From SZUA-37 sp964472525 (GTDB taxonomy: Bacteria; Pseudomonadota; Gammaproteobacteria; UBA6429; Thiohalophilaceae), in assembly GCA_964472525.1 (NCBI GenBank), contig CAYYLL010000011.1:1-64000 (forward strand): a DNA stretch of 64,000 nucleotides, read 5' to 3'. Position numbers and translations under genes: made by a program. The notes under the pieces are model-generated. The model did no database searches and was not told where the DNA came from. It saw only the letters and a program-made list of their open reading frames with translations. Shown piece after piece: positions 16,081 through 24,423 of this stretch; positions within the stretch are counted from its first letter, which is position 1; each line of letters opens with the position of its first letter.

Positions 16081-17352
16081 TTAATCCTCCAGCTTTTTAA
16101 TTCCTAATGCTCCCAAGATGAATTTTTCATAAATTGAATCGGTATTACCTTTTCGCATTTTACGAATAAAGTATTTTTCGAAACCAATCTTTGCCTGATG
16201 CACCCATTTGCCTTTTTTAAACCAGGTGACATTGCGTGGTGGTATTTGTGGCAGGGCAACGAAAGCGGCCCCTGTATCGCCCATATCTGCCAGGCAGATA
16301 GCATTCCACGTTGCGCAGGCTTTAGGTTCCTTACCGGCCAGTTCCTGTTTTATATTTTCAACAATAGCGGTTGCCATGGATTCAATCATATAACCTGTTT
16401 TTGGTGCACCGGTTGGAACCGGTGTGGCTTCTATTGGTGGTATGGCAACACAAACACCGGCTGAATAAATATTTTTATAGGTGGGGTTTCTCTGATGCTC
16501 ATCAATAAAGACAAATCCGCGTGGGTTGCATAAGCCTTCTACATCAGCAACAGCATCGACACCTTTAAAGGCTGGTAACATCATTGAATATGTAAAAGGC
16601 AGTTCATGTTGTTTTTTCACACTACCATCTTCATTCATTTCGTCAACATACATGGTGCCATCTTCAACCTTTGTTGTTTTAGCGTTAGTAATAAATTTTA
16701 TATTATGTTGACGTAAATCACTCTCTAACATTCCTTTTGAATCACCTACACCTCCCAGACCTAAATGCCCGATATAGGGTTCTGATGTCACAAATGTCAT
16801 CGGAATTTTATTTCTAATACGTTTTTTTCGTAGTACCGTATCCAAAATGAAAGTAAATTCATAAGCGGGACCAAAGCAACTTGCAAAAGGCATGGCACCT
16901 ATAATAACGGGGCCCGGATTTTCTATTAATTTATTATAATCGTCTAGAGCACTCACTGCGTGTTCAGTTGTACAAATAGATGTTGTGTAACCATCGGGAC
17001 CTGTGCCGGGGACTTCTTCAAAAGCGAGCCTTGGACCGGTTGTTATAACCAGGTAATCATAATCCACAGCTTGTTCGTTCTTTAATTGCAAGATATTATT
17101 TTCGGCATAAATTTTAATAACGCGATCCTGAATAAAGTTGATTCCTTTTTTCTTGAGTATCGGTGCCAGTGCAACGGATATGTTTTCCTGTGTTCGCCAG
17201 CCAACGGCAACCCAGGGATTCGAAGGGGTAAACTGGAAATGATCACGTTCATTGATAATTGTTATTTTATGTTCCTTGCCCAAAGCTTCTTTCATTTCAT
17301 AGGCGCAGGGTAAGCCTCCCACACCTGCTCCCAATATTACGATATGTGCCAT
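16081..17352 (-). CDS. sqr: Sulfide:quinone oxidoreductase
   Basis: A 423-residue flavoprotein starting MAHIVILGAGVGGLP with GAGGAG upstream; the frame is open 41 codons further, but a sigma-54 promoter places the transcript start near 17375, excluding that extension. Cys127, Cys159 (FASCFGPAYEF) and Cys353 (AICLADMGD) match the three redox cysteines of Sqr. It oxidises sulfide on the membrane and passes electrons to quinone. The TGAPKTGYMIESM segment suggests a subtype other than the classical type I, perhaps type VI, which I cannot confirm. It is divergent from a FisR-type activator. Confidence 0.9.
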   Translation of the reverse strand: MAHIVILGAGVGGLPCAYEMKEALGKEHKITIINERDHFQFTPSNPWVAVGWRTQENISVALAPILKKKGINFIQDRVIKIYAENNILQLKNEQAVDYDYLVITTGPRLAFEEVPGTGPDGYTTSICTTEHAVSALDDYNKLIENPGPVIIGAMPFASCFGPAYEFTFILDTVLRKKRIRNKIPMTFVTSEPYIGHLGLGGVGDSKGMLESDLRQHNIKFITNAKTTKVEDGTMYVDEMNEDGSVKKQHELPFTYSMMLPAFKGVDAVADVEGLCNPRGFVFIDEHQRNPTYKNIYSAGVCVAIPPIEATPVPTGAPKTGYMIESMATAIVENIKQELAGKEPKACATWNAICLADMGDTGAAFVALPQIPPRNVTWFKKGKWVHQAKIGFEKYFIRKMRKGNTDSIYEKFILGALGIKKLED

Positions 17353-17385
17353 GATTTGTTTCTCCTCATTGTTTTTTAGTGTTAG

Positions 17386-17401
17386 TGCAAAAAACAGGCC
17401 T
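17386..17401 (-). promoter_or_regulatory. Sigma-54 promoter of sqr
   Basis: On the minus strand AGGCCTGTTTTTTGCA has the invariant GG (17400-17399) and GC (17388-17387) exactly ten bases apart, with a TTGCA -12 element. The predicted transcript start, about 17375, leaves a leader of about 23 nt with the ribosome binding site. The divergent gene encodes a sigma-54 activator of the matching type. Confidence 0.8.
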
Positions 17402-17471
17402 AAATTAAATATCCAGTAAAAACAAATAGATATGTTTTGTTTATAAAGATATCCCAGATATTGCCAGTAAA

Positions 17472-17519
17472 TCATGCCATTTATGACATGATGCTTTTAA
17501 TGAAATGACATTAGTGACA
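17472..17519. promoter_or_regulatory. Inverted repeat, candidate FisR binding site
   Basis: TCATGCCAT-TT-ATGACATGA (17472-17491) is an inverted repeat with 8 of 9 matching pairs. ATGACAT recurs at 17505-17511, exactly 22 bp (two helical turns) after 17483, with GTGACA at 17514. The distance to the sqr promoter (about 80-130 bp upstream) is typical for an upstream activating sequence and also overlaps the leader of the activator gene, allowing autoregulation. Confidence 0.6.
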
Positions 17520-17554
17520 GTTTATAATAATAACTTTAACTTGGAGGTGATAGC

Positions 17555-18883
17555 GTGACAGAGCAAGTGATACACAATTCTCAGATGGGAGATGCACAAT
17601 TTATTAATGGCTTGCTAAACAGTTATACAAAGCCGGCAGTTATTATTGACAGAAATTATGTCATTGTTGCGGCTAATGAGATTTATAAGCAGCAATACGG
17701 TTTTAAAATAGGCGCAAAGAAGCATTGCTATGAGGTCTCCCACCAGTATTCAAAGCCCTGTGACCTTGAGGGTGAAACTTGTCCTTTAAAATTATGTCTT
17801 GAAAGTAATAGCGCACAGCGTTCTTTACATGTCCATTCACCCGAGTCAGGTGATCAGCATGTCGATGTCCAGCTAACACCGATTTATGATGATGCTGGCG
17901 AGATTAAGTATTTTCTCGAGACGATGGATTCCGTTAAATGCGTCAGTACCAGTCCTCAAGCTGAAGGTTTGGTGGGTACATCCATCGCATTTAACACCGT
18001 CATTGAAATGGTTCAACGTGTTGCATGCAGTGATGTCAGTGTGCTTATTCAAGGTGAATCAGGAACGGGTAAAGAGTTAGTTGCTGAAGCTATTCATAAA
18101 GCAAGTCGTCGGGCAAAAGGTCCCTTTGTTGCTGTTGATTGTTCTGGCTTAACCGAAACATTATTTGAAAGTGAGTTATTTGGCCATGAGAAGGGCGCGT
18201 TTACAGGTGCGCATTCCAAAAAAATTGGCTTAGTTGAAGCTGCGAGTGGTGGAACATTATTTTTAGATGAAACTGGCGATATTCCTTTAAATTTACAAAC
18301 AAAATTATTGCGCTTGATGGAAACAGGTATGTACCGGCGTGTAGGAAGTGTTGAAGTTTTAAAAGCAGATTTCCGACTAGTATCAGCGACACACCGAAAT
18401 TTAAGAGCGATGATTCAGGAAGGTAAATTTAGAGAAGATCTATATTACCGTATCAGCGCCTTTCCATTACACCTACCATCATTAAGAGAGCGTGCAGAAG
18501 ATATACCATTACTGGTTGAGTCATTGTTAAAGCGTTATTATCCTGAATATAATATTTGTATGTCTGTCGCAGCGATTGAACAACTTAAAAACTATGGTTT
18601 TCCCGGGAATATTCGTGAGTTAAGTAATATTCTACAACGGGCAACGCTAATGGCTGATGGTGATATTATAGAAGTTAATCATTTGCCAGAGGAGTGCCTT
18701 GGTGAACATAAAAACGTAGGCAAAAGTTGTTTTTCCGAACTAGTTAGTTTAAAGGAGATGGAAAAACGTTATTTGTATTGGGCCAGAAGTCGGGTTCAAA
18801 ATAAAGTGGCTCTGGCAGAAGTGTTAGGGGTGAGTGAACGTACGTTATATCGTAAACTTGAACAGCTTGGTTTGAGTAAGTGA
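17555..18883 (+). CDS. fisR: FisR-type sigma-54 activator sensing sulfane sulfur
   Basis: A 442-residue enhancer-binding protein. The N-terminal PAS-like sensor has Cys58, Cys69 and Cys76 spaced 11 and 7 residues apart, the same spacing as the three sensing cysteines of Cupriavidus FisR. The central AAA+ domain (about 145-375) has Walker A GESGTGKE and the sigma-54 contact loop ESELFGHEKGAFTGA. A Fis-type helix-turn-helix ends the protein (SERTLYRKLEQLGL). FisR responds to sulfane sulfur and activates sulfide-oxidation genes; here the target is the divergent sqr, which has a sigma-54 promoter. A start with GGAGGTGATAGCGTG is well supported (GTG). Confidence 0.88.
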   Translation: MTEQVIHNSQMGDAQFINGLLNSYTKPAVIIDRNYVIVAANEIYKQQYGFKIGAKKHCYEVSHQYSKPCDLEGETCPLKLCLESNSAQRSLHVHSPESGDQHVDVQLTPIYDDAGEIKYFLETMDSVKCVSTSPQAEGLVGTSIAFNTVIEMVQRVACSDVSVLIQGESGTGKELVAEAIHKASRRAKGPFVAVDCSGLTETLFESELFGHEKGAFTGAHSKKIGLVEAASGGTLFLDETGDIPLNLQTKLLRLMETGMYRRVGSVEVLKADFRLVSATHRNLRAMIQEGKFREDLYYRISAFPLHLPSLRERAEDIPLLVESLLKRYYPEYNICMSVAAIEQLKNYGFPGNIRELSNILQRATLMADGDIIEVNHLPEECLGEHKNVGKSCFSELVSLKEMEKRYLYWARSRVQNKVALAEVLGVSERTLYRKLEQLGLSK

Positions 18884-18890
18884 ACGTTTC

Positions 18891-19520
18891 TTATCTAAAA
18901 ACAACCCACGTTGTTACAATGTATTTAACGCCTTTTTCCAAGGTGACGCCACGGTGTTCATGTGTCCAAAAAGGAGGAAATAAAATCAGTTTCCCTTGCC
19001 GCGGTGTTACTTTTATATCCTGAAATAAAAATTCTGTCTCACCACCCGGACCAGTAACATCATTTAAATACCAGACGGCAACGAGCTGGCGCTGACTAAA
19101 CTCATGGCTGCCCCCGTCAATATGCCAGTGGTAATGTTCACCCGGATTAGTGCGCTGAATGGCATAACCCATATCTTTAAACGGGCCTTTGAAATAGGGA
19201 TAAGTTTCTCTAAATTCGAGGAGTGCTTCTTTTATAGAATGAAATAAAGCCGCATCAATGTCTTTAAAATGTGGTTTACCGCTTACAACCAGATCGGTTG
19301 ATTTTTTAATACTGGTATCTTGCATTGCCTGCTGCCCGATACGCCCGAGATACTGTTCATCTTTATGCGATTCGAATTGTTGAATCATCTGTTCGCATTG
19401 TTGCGCGCTTAAGGCACTGCTTTTTTCAAAGATAAAGGTGTTGTCTTTAATTTCGTGAATGGTTGTGAGTTTACTTTTATGTGTTGGCATACTGCTGCGT
19501 CTTAATAAATAAAAAGACAT
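18891..19520 (-). CDS. Prolyl-4-hydroxylase-like Fe(II)/2OG oxygenase
   Basis: A 209-residue protein; the true start may be MPTHKSKLTTIHE, eleven residues in (19487). The double-stranded beta-helix ligands are visible: HWHIDGG (H and D), THEHRG (distal H) and a downstream lysine for 2-oxoglutarate. LVAVWYLNDV and GGETEFLFQ are typical of the P4H family. It is convergent with fisR (7 bp gap) and downstream of the 350-residue unknown at 19525, with which it forms a tight pair. Substrate unknown; it is the third member of this oxygenase superfamily within 10 kb. Confidence 0.82.
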   Translation of the reverse strand: MSFYLLRRSSMPTHKSKLTTIHEIKDNTFIFEKSSALSAQQCEQMIQQFESHKDEQYLGRIGQQAMQDTSIKKSTDLVVSGKPHFKDIDAALFHSIKEALLEFRETYPYFKGPFKDMGYAIQRTNPGEHYHWHIDGGSHEFSQRQLVAVWYLNDVTGPGGETEFLFQDIKVTPRQGKLILFPPFWTHEHRGVTLEKGVKYIVTTWVVFR

Positions 19521-19524
19521 TATC

Positions 19525-20574
19525 TTACAAATGGCTTGCCTCTATCAATGCTTCTATCTGCTTTTGTGGCTGTTTATTAATTTTATGTATTTGAAGAATC
19601 TTTTTAATCAGCCCTAGCCAATGTTCCCGACTTAATGTGATAAGGCTTTTTAGAGGAGCATAATTCCCTGACAGTTGCCATTCATTATACGCGGTGAGCA
19701 GTTTTGGGTTAAGGTGTTTACGCATATTCGTCAGGTTTGAAAAATAAAAATGAATCGAAGCCTTATTGTTATTGTGTATTAAAGCGGGGAGGGTGGTTAT
19801 TGTATCAGCCAGAGTGTCGCGTACAGCTCGGAGCATAATTTCTGCCTGTGTATGTGGCACGTTTAATATTAGTTGTTCCCACTGCTCGCCTAAAATTAAT
19901 CCCGCCTGTATTTCACCTATCTCATGTAAAATAATATTTTCTATTTCATTATTGGTCATTTCCTCAAGTGCGGTATCAATATGGTTAAAGTTATAACAGT
20001 TAATCACCTTTTTCATTGCGTTATTAGGTTTGTTCCACAACCATTGATCGTAATGTTCCCATATCATCCTTTTAATCGATTCTTTGCGAATAAAGATAGT
20101 ATTGCCTAATGTCATTGCAGGGGGGGACGTTAAGTCTCGAGCATATTCAGTTGATGAGATATAAACCGTGTAATTTTCGTAGGTCTCTTCAGATTCAAGT
20201 TTGGCTAAAAAGAAATGGGGGGTTAATTTTGAGCCCAAGCCAGCACTGTAAACGAGCCCCTGCTTATTAAGTAAAGCGTTTATTGCGGTTGCGTCAAAAG
20301 GATCAAAGTGCTGATTATTGAATGTTAGTTGTTGGTATGGTTTTGATTCTATGTCATCCCACAATTTCTCGCGTTCACGTAACCACAACCCCACATCGTC
20401 CCGTTCCAATTTTGTGGATATGGTTTTTTGTTGTTCCCAACGGTAATATTCACGCATTTTAAGAAGATAAATACAGAGGGTGTAATTGCCCGCATGATTG
20501 GCATCGGATATATGGCAATTGTGTTGAACCAGATCACGTAGAGTCTGTAATGATTTAGCTGTTATTGCGTTCAT
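19525..20574 (-). CDS. Conserved hypothetical, Sfum_1244-like
   Basis: A 349-residue soluble protein beginning MNAITAKSLQTLRDLV (ATG at 20574 after GGGGAAACA; a TTG at 20589 gives five more residues). Conserved-looking features are ISDANHAGNYTLCIYLLKMREYYRWE near the N-terminus and IENIILHEIGEIQAG near residue 230; the HEIGE segment resembles a metal-binding helix. I recall a family labelled Sfum_1244 with this opening motif, found in organisms with dissimilatory sulfur metabolism, but this is memory, not a search. It precedes the prolyl-hydroxylase-like gene by 4 bp, so the two are co-translated. Confidence 0.6.
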   Translation of the reverse strand: MNAITAKSLQTLRDLVQHNCHISDANHAGNYTLCIYLLKMREYYRWEQQKTISTKLERDDVGLWLREREKLWDDIESKPYQQLTFNNQHFDPFDATAINALLNKQGLVYSAGLGSKLTPHFFLAKLESEETYENYTVYISSTEYARDLTSPPAMTLGNTIFIRKESIKRMIWEHYDQWLWNKPNNAMKKVINCYNFNHIDTALEEMTNNEIENIILHEIGEIQAGLILGEQWEQLILNVPHTQAEIMLRAVRDTLADTITTLPALIHNNNKASIHFYFSNLTNMRKHLNPKLLTAYNEWQLSGNYAPLKSLITLSREHWLGLIKKILQIHKINKQPQKQIEALIEASHL

Positions 20575-20687
20575 TGTTTCCCCATGCAAGGTTGGTAACG
20601 AGAGCTATAACAAAGTAAAATAGAATTTAAGCCTAGCATGGGTTTTAAACATAAACCAGATCGATAATAGACTATAGAGGTATCCAC

Positions 20688-21239
20688 ATGGTTCGTCTGA
20701 AAATGAAATGGCACAAACAGGATAAATCGCATTCTCTTGAAGAAGAAGCGGGGGTGATTGCCTACAATATGTGGAAAGTGGCCATGGACGCTATTTTAAA
20801 CCTTGAAATTGCAGACTATCAAACGGACAGTAACAAGCAGCGACTGGAGCTGGTTGCCGAGAACTTAATTTTTATGATTCATATTGCTGACCGCATGACC
20901 CTCGAATACTTTGACGAAGATGAACGCATGCGTTTTATTGGCGAGCTAGCTAATAAATGCGGTAAGCACTTAAACGATAATTACCATGAACTCTACGGTA
21001 CCGGTACTTACAAGCAGGATTTTATCGACTTATTCAATAGCCGTGTTGCCGAGTATACCGAATTTGATTTTAGTGATGAGGACGGCCCCGGTTTTGCAAT
21101 GAAGCGTTACTACGGTGAATACGTTCGCGGCATTATGGGGGAGAAGTACAATCAATGGGTAACCTCGCAAATGATCGATATTGAAGTACCAGCCATGTTT
21201 TGTCACTTAAAGTGTATTATGAAAAATATTATTGAATAA
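20688..21239 (+). CDS. Conserved hypothetical helical protein
   Basis: A 183-residue cytoplasmic protein, largely helical, with no signal peptide. Distinctive segments are EEEAGVIAYNMWKVAMDAI near the start, ENLIFMIHIADRMTLEYF in the middle and VPAMFCHLKCIMKNIIE at the end. The ATG follows AGAGGTATCCAC. It is divergent from the Sfum_1244-like gene across a 113-bp spacer. Function not recognised; its place among sulfur genes is the only clue. Confidence 0.65.
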   Translation: MVRLKMKWHKQDKSHSLEEEAGVIAYNMWKVAMDAILNLEIADYQTDSNKQRLELVAENLIFMIHIADRMTLEYFDEDERMRFIGELANKCGKHLNDNYHELYGTGTYKQDFIDLFNSRVAEYTEFDFSDEDGPGFAMKRYYGEYVRGIMGEKYNQWVTSQMIDIEVPAMFCHLKCIMKNIIE

Positions 21240-21291
21240 TATCAATATCTTAAAGATCTAACTTAAAGCTATATCTGTTCTAAAATAATGC

Positions 21292-22476
21292 TTATTTCAA
21301 CTTATCGATGCCCCGACTTTTATCCGCAACTTTTATGGCGTTAATTTTGTCGGCAAAACGTGAAATGGCAACAAATTTTTTGAACATTTTATTGGTTTCC
21401 TGCTCATGTTCGCTCACCGTGGTTTTATCAATTGGCTCAAAAAAGCAGGTTGGATCTTCTGCCATAATATCGCCACTTTCATAGAAGGCCATCGCACGGC
21501 AGCCGCCACAGGTAAATTGATAACGACAGCGACCACATTTTCCCTTTAAATGGGTTCTGTCGAGAATCTTTTGAAACACACCACTGTCATCAATGATCTG
21601 CTGGAAAGTTTTTTTGCGTACATTACCGCAATTCACATCATCCAGCAGTATGCCGCAGGGTGAAACATCACCTTCTGCATTAACGGCCAGCCAGGTACCA
21701 CACCAGCATCCTATTGATGGATTCTGTGGGACGGTCACATTGCTGATGCCACTGGATATTTCATTATGGACTTCGGGAGAAAGGAAAAAAGGCGTATAGC
21801 TGATATAACCATTGGCATGTTTACGCAAGGCGGGGTGGATGGTTTCTTGCATATTTTCCTTACTGAATTTAAGTTCTTCCCAGTATTCGCGGCCATAACC
21901 GCGTGCTGTGTAGGGTGAGCGATTATAAGGGATATGATGATCATCAAGCCACTGTAACGTACGCTCGATAGTTTTTAAATTGTGCTGACCAACAGTGACC
22001 ACCACATTTTGCCGTATATTAAGTTCATTACACAGCTCCAGTACCGCAAGAGATTGTTCACAATCGGTATCCCGGGTCCAGGAATTTTCATCTTCAATCG
22101 AATTAATGCCTACGGCAATGACCACGTTGCCATTACTGGCTTCTTTAAGTTCGAGTAATTTCTCGCGCGTCATCTTTGAGCCATTGGTGGTTATCACAGA
22201 CGAATAACCGTAGTCTGTAGCAAGTCTTACTAATTCGACAGCATCTTTACGCAGGATAAATTCACCACCACTCCATGTTATTTTCTCAACCCCGATTTTA
22301 TCGACAGTTTTGAAAATATGTTGTTCGATTTCACTTGTGCTGAGCTCCTGTTTCCTGCTTTTTTTAACGAGCTTGACATCGTTACTGCTTGCCATACACA
22401 TAGGACAGGCATAGTTACATAATCGGGTTGCTTCAAAAAAAAGATTTTTAAAAGTATAAGTGTTGGAAGTGGGCAT
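21292..22476 (-). CDS. Radical SAM/SPASM-domain protein
   Basis: A 394-residue enzyme with the radical SAM cluster motif CNYACPMC (Cys20, Cys24, Cys27) and the SAM-binding GGE of WSGGEFILR. The C-terminal SPASM region has multiple cysteines (CWCGTWLAVNAEGDVSPCG, CGRCRYQFTCGGC, PTCFFEP) able to bind auxiliary clusters. Such enzymes modify peptides or take part in haem and cofactor synthesis (NirJ/AhbD-like). No precursor peptide gene is adjacent. A possible FNR-type box lies 63-76 bp upstream of the ATG, suggesting redox control. Confidence 0.85.
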   Translation of the reverse strand: MPTSNTYTFKNLFFEATRLCNYACPMCMASSNDVKLVKKSRKQELSTSEIEQHIFKTVDKIGVEKITWSGGEFILRKDAVELVRLATDYGYSSVITTNGSKMTREKLLELKEASNGNVVIAVGINSIEDENSWTRDTDCEQSLAVLELCNELNIRQNVVVTVGQHNLKTIERTLQWLDDHHIPYNRSPYTARGYGREYWEELKFSKENMQETIHPALRKHANGYISYTPFFLSPEVHNEISSGISNVTVPQNPSIGCWCGTWLAVNAEGDVSPCGILLDDVNCGNVRKKTFQQIIDDSGVFQKILDRTHLKGKCGRCRYQFTCGGCRAMAFYESGDIMAEDPTCFFEPIDKTTVSEHEQETNKMFKKFVAISRFADKINAIKVADKSRGIDKLK

Positions 22477-22537
22477 TGGTGGTTTCCTGATTATGCAAAA
22501 AATGGAACGAAGCTATCATTGGTATTCAAGCAAGATC

Positions 22538-22551
22538 ATGATGTATATCAA
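22538..22551. promoter_or_regulatory. FNR/Anr-like box
   Basis: On the minus strand TTGATATACATCAT matches TTGAT-N4-ATCAA at nine of ten positions. It lies between the radical SAM gene and the REC-CheC gene. Sequence match only. Confidence 0.4.
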
Positions 22552-22703
22552 CAGAATCAAAGTAAAATGATTTAGGTGTTTGTTATGCCAACAGGTACTG
22601 CAAATATTGCAAAATACGCAACTTCCTCTAAATATTTATGGTCTGCATGCCGATACTTAGTCTAAGTACAAAAACCTGGACAATAAGGAACTGACCGCAT
22701 TTC

Positions 22704-23726
22704 ATGCCCACCAAAATACTGATTACCGATGACTCCGGCTTTGCGCGTAAACAAATGACACGTGCCTTGCCGCCCGAATGGGATGTTGAAGTCCTGAATG
22801 CTGCTGATGGCAAAGAAGCGATTGAAGTTCTGCTTAAAGATGCACCCAAAGTGATGTTTCTGGACTTGAATATGCCGGTAATGGATGGCTATGAGACGCT
22901 AGAAGCCATTATCAAGCAGGATATTGAAGTGATCGTCATTGTAGTATCCGGTGACATTCAGCCCCTTGCGGTTGAACGTGTGACGGAAATGGGCGCACTG
23001 GAGTTTGTTAAAAAACCCATTAATAAAGAAGAACTGGGTGAGGTGCTTCGGGCACATGCTATTTTTGATCTCAATGCCAAAGTTATTGCCACTAAATCGA
23101 CAAAAGCATTAACCACGCTGGTTTCGGAAACGTCTAAAACTGATAATCAGGAAGGTTATCAAGAGATTGCCAATGTTGCGATGGGGCGTGCAGCGGATTT
23201 ACTGGCAAAGCTTTTAGATTCGTTTGTGGTGATGCCGATTCCACTGGTGAATATGATCGAGGTGTCTGAATTGCGTATGGCAATCCAGCAAGTGGATGAT
23301 AATGATATGGTCTCCGGTGTTTGTCAGGGATTTATTGGTGCCGGTATCGCCGGTGAAGCATTGCTAATTTTTAACGAAGCCAGTTTTGAAGATATTGCCA
23401 GTTTAATGAAATACGTGGGTGATATCGATGAAGCGGTACAGGTGGAACTGTTAATGGATATTGCCAATATTCTAATTGGTGCTTGTTTGAAAGGGATTGC
23501 GGAACAACTGGATATTAGTTTTAGTCAGGGACACCCCTTAGTGATTGGCCGGCATGTCAAAGTAGATGAACTACTCGGCCAAAATGCAAATCGTTGGACA
23601 AAAACGTTAACCATAGAAATGGGATATAAAATTGAAGATAAAAACATAAGTTGCGATTTATTATTATTGTTTACTGAAGATTCGATTAAACCTTTGGATG
23701 AACTGGTTTCTTATTTAGTGGAATAA
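22704..23726 (+). CDS. Response regulator with CheC/CheX-like phosphatase domain
   Basis: A 340-residue protein. Residues 1-120 form a receiver domain (ITDDSGFARK acidic pair, phosphoacceptor in MFLDLNMPVMDGYE, and FVKKP lysine). Residues about 150-340 resemble CheC/CheX phosphatases, with duplicated ELRMAIQQVDD and ELLMDIANILIGACLKGIAEQL helices. It may signal by dephosphorylating another regulator. It overlaps in operon with the PAS protein (5-bp gap). Confidence 0.8.
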   Translation: MPTKILITDDSGFARKQMTRALPPEWDVEVLNAADGKEAIEVLLKDAPKVMFLDLNMPVMDGYETLEAIIKQDIEVIVIVVSGDIQPLAVERVTEMGALEFVKKPINKEELGEVLRAHAIFDLNAKVIATKSTKALTTLVSETSKTDNQEGYQEIANVAMGRAADLLAKLLDSFVVMPIPLVNMIEVSELRMAIQQVDDNDMVSGVCQGFIGAGIAGEALLIFNEASFEDIASLMKYVGDIDEAVQVELLMDIANILIGACLKGIAEQLDISFSQGHPLVIGRHVKVDELLGQNANRWTKTLTIEMGYKIEDKNISCDLLLLFTEDSIKPLDELVSYLVE

Positions 23727-23731
23727 ACAGC

Positions 23732-24226
23732 ATGAGTGAAATTGACATAAAGGAATTACACCGCTTAATGGGTATGCTGCGCTCCATTGATGTGGGCTTA
23801 ATTGTGTTGGATAAAGACTTTACGATAAAAGTTTGGAATGACTTTATGACCAACCACAGTGGTATTCGCGGCGAGCATGTGATTAATTCCAATTTATTTG
23901 AGCGCTTTAATGATTTACCTGAAGACTGGTTAAGAAATAAAACAAGGTCGGTTTTTCAGCTTAATAACAGTGCTTTTACGACATGGGAACAACGACCATA
24001 TTTGTTTAAATTCAAAAATTATCGGCCGATTACTGGCATGGCTGATTTTATGTATCAGAATATTACCTTTTTACCGTTAAGCTCAGCGGATGGGACAGTT
24101 GACCATATCGGGATTATTGTTTATGACGTAACCGATGTGGCAACAGGACGAATTGCGCTTGAAAAAGTAAAGAATGAGCTTGAGGCCATTAAATTACAGC
24201 AAGTAAAAAAGGCAGGGAATGGGTAG
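23732..24226 (+). CDS. Single PAS-domain protein
   Basis: A 164-residue cytoplasmic protein. One PAS domain spans about residues 12-145, opening with LRSIDVGLIVLDKDFTIKVWNDFM and closing with IGIIVYDVTDVATGRIALEKV, followed by a short coiled coil. It has no output domain. It is encoded 5 bp after the REC-CheC protein and probably works with it as a sensor or adaptor. Confidence 0.8.
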   Translation: MSEIDIKELHRLMGMLRSIDVGLIVLDKDFTIKVWNDFMTNHSGIRGEHVINSNLFERFNDLPEDWLRNKTRSVFQLNNSAFTTWEQRPYLFKFKNYRPITGMADFMYQNITFLPLSSADGTVDHIGIIVYDVTDVATGRIALEKVKNELEAIKLQQVKKAGNG

Positions 24227-24256
24227 TTGCTGAAAAAAACTAGCTGTTTCTGTTGG

Positions 24257-24312
24257 GGGAGAAAAAGATCACTTGTAAGAACTTGGGGTTCTAACCTGGG
24301 AGAAAAAGATCA
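24257..24312. repeat. 15-bp direct repeat
   Basis: GGGAGAAAAAGATCA occurs at 24257-24271 and again at 24298-24312, 41 bp apart, between the PAS gene and two terminators. Function unknown. Confidence 0.6.
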
Positions 24313-24327
24313 TAAGTGCCTGTAATT

Positions 24328-24358
24328 AAAACAAACAGGCTTTGAGCCTGTTTGTTTT
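24328..24358. terminator. Intrinsic terminator 1
   Basis: AAAACAAACAGGCT, loop TTG, AGCCTGTTTGTTTT: a perfect 14-bp stem with A and T flanks, for the REC-CheC/PAS operon. Confidence 0.85.
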
Positions 24359-24365
24359 AAACAGG

Positions 24366-24410
24366 CACTAAAAAAGCGGATAGAGGGCCCTCTATCCGCT
24401 TTTTTTAGTG
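24366..24410. terminator. Intrinsic terminator 2, long palindrome
   Basis: A 22-nt arm (24366-24387) is followed at once by its complement (24388-24410, one extra T), centred on GAGGGCCCTC and ending in T7. Bidirectional; serves the small gene on the minus strand as well. Confidence 0.88.
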
Positions 24411-24423
24411 CTAAAGCAAAAGA

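Noticed and set aside
17353..17475. 41-codon N-terminal extension of sqr
   Set aside because: The extension lies largely upstream of the predicted sigma-54 transcript start, and the internal ATG has a good ribosome binding site and a canonical Sqr N-terminus.
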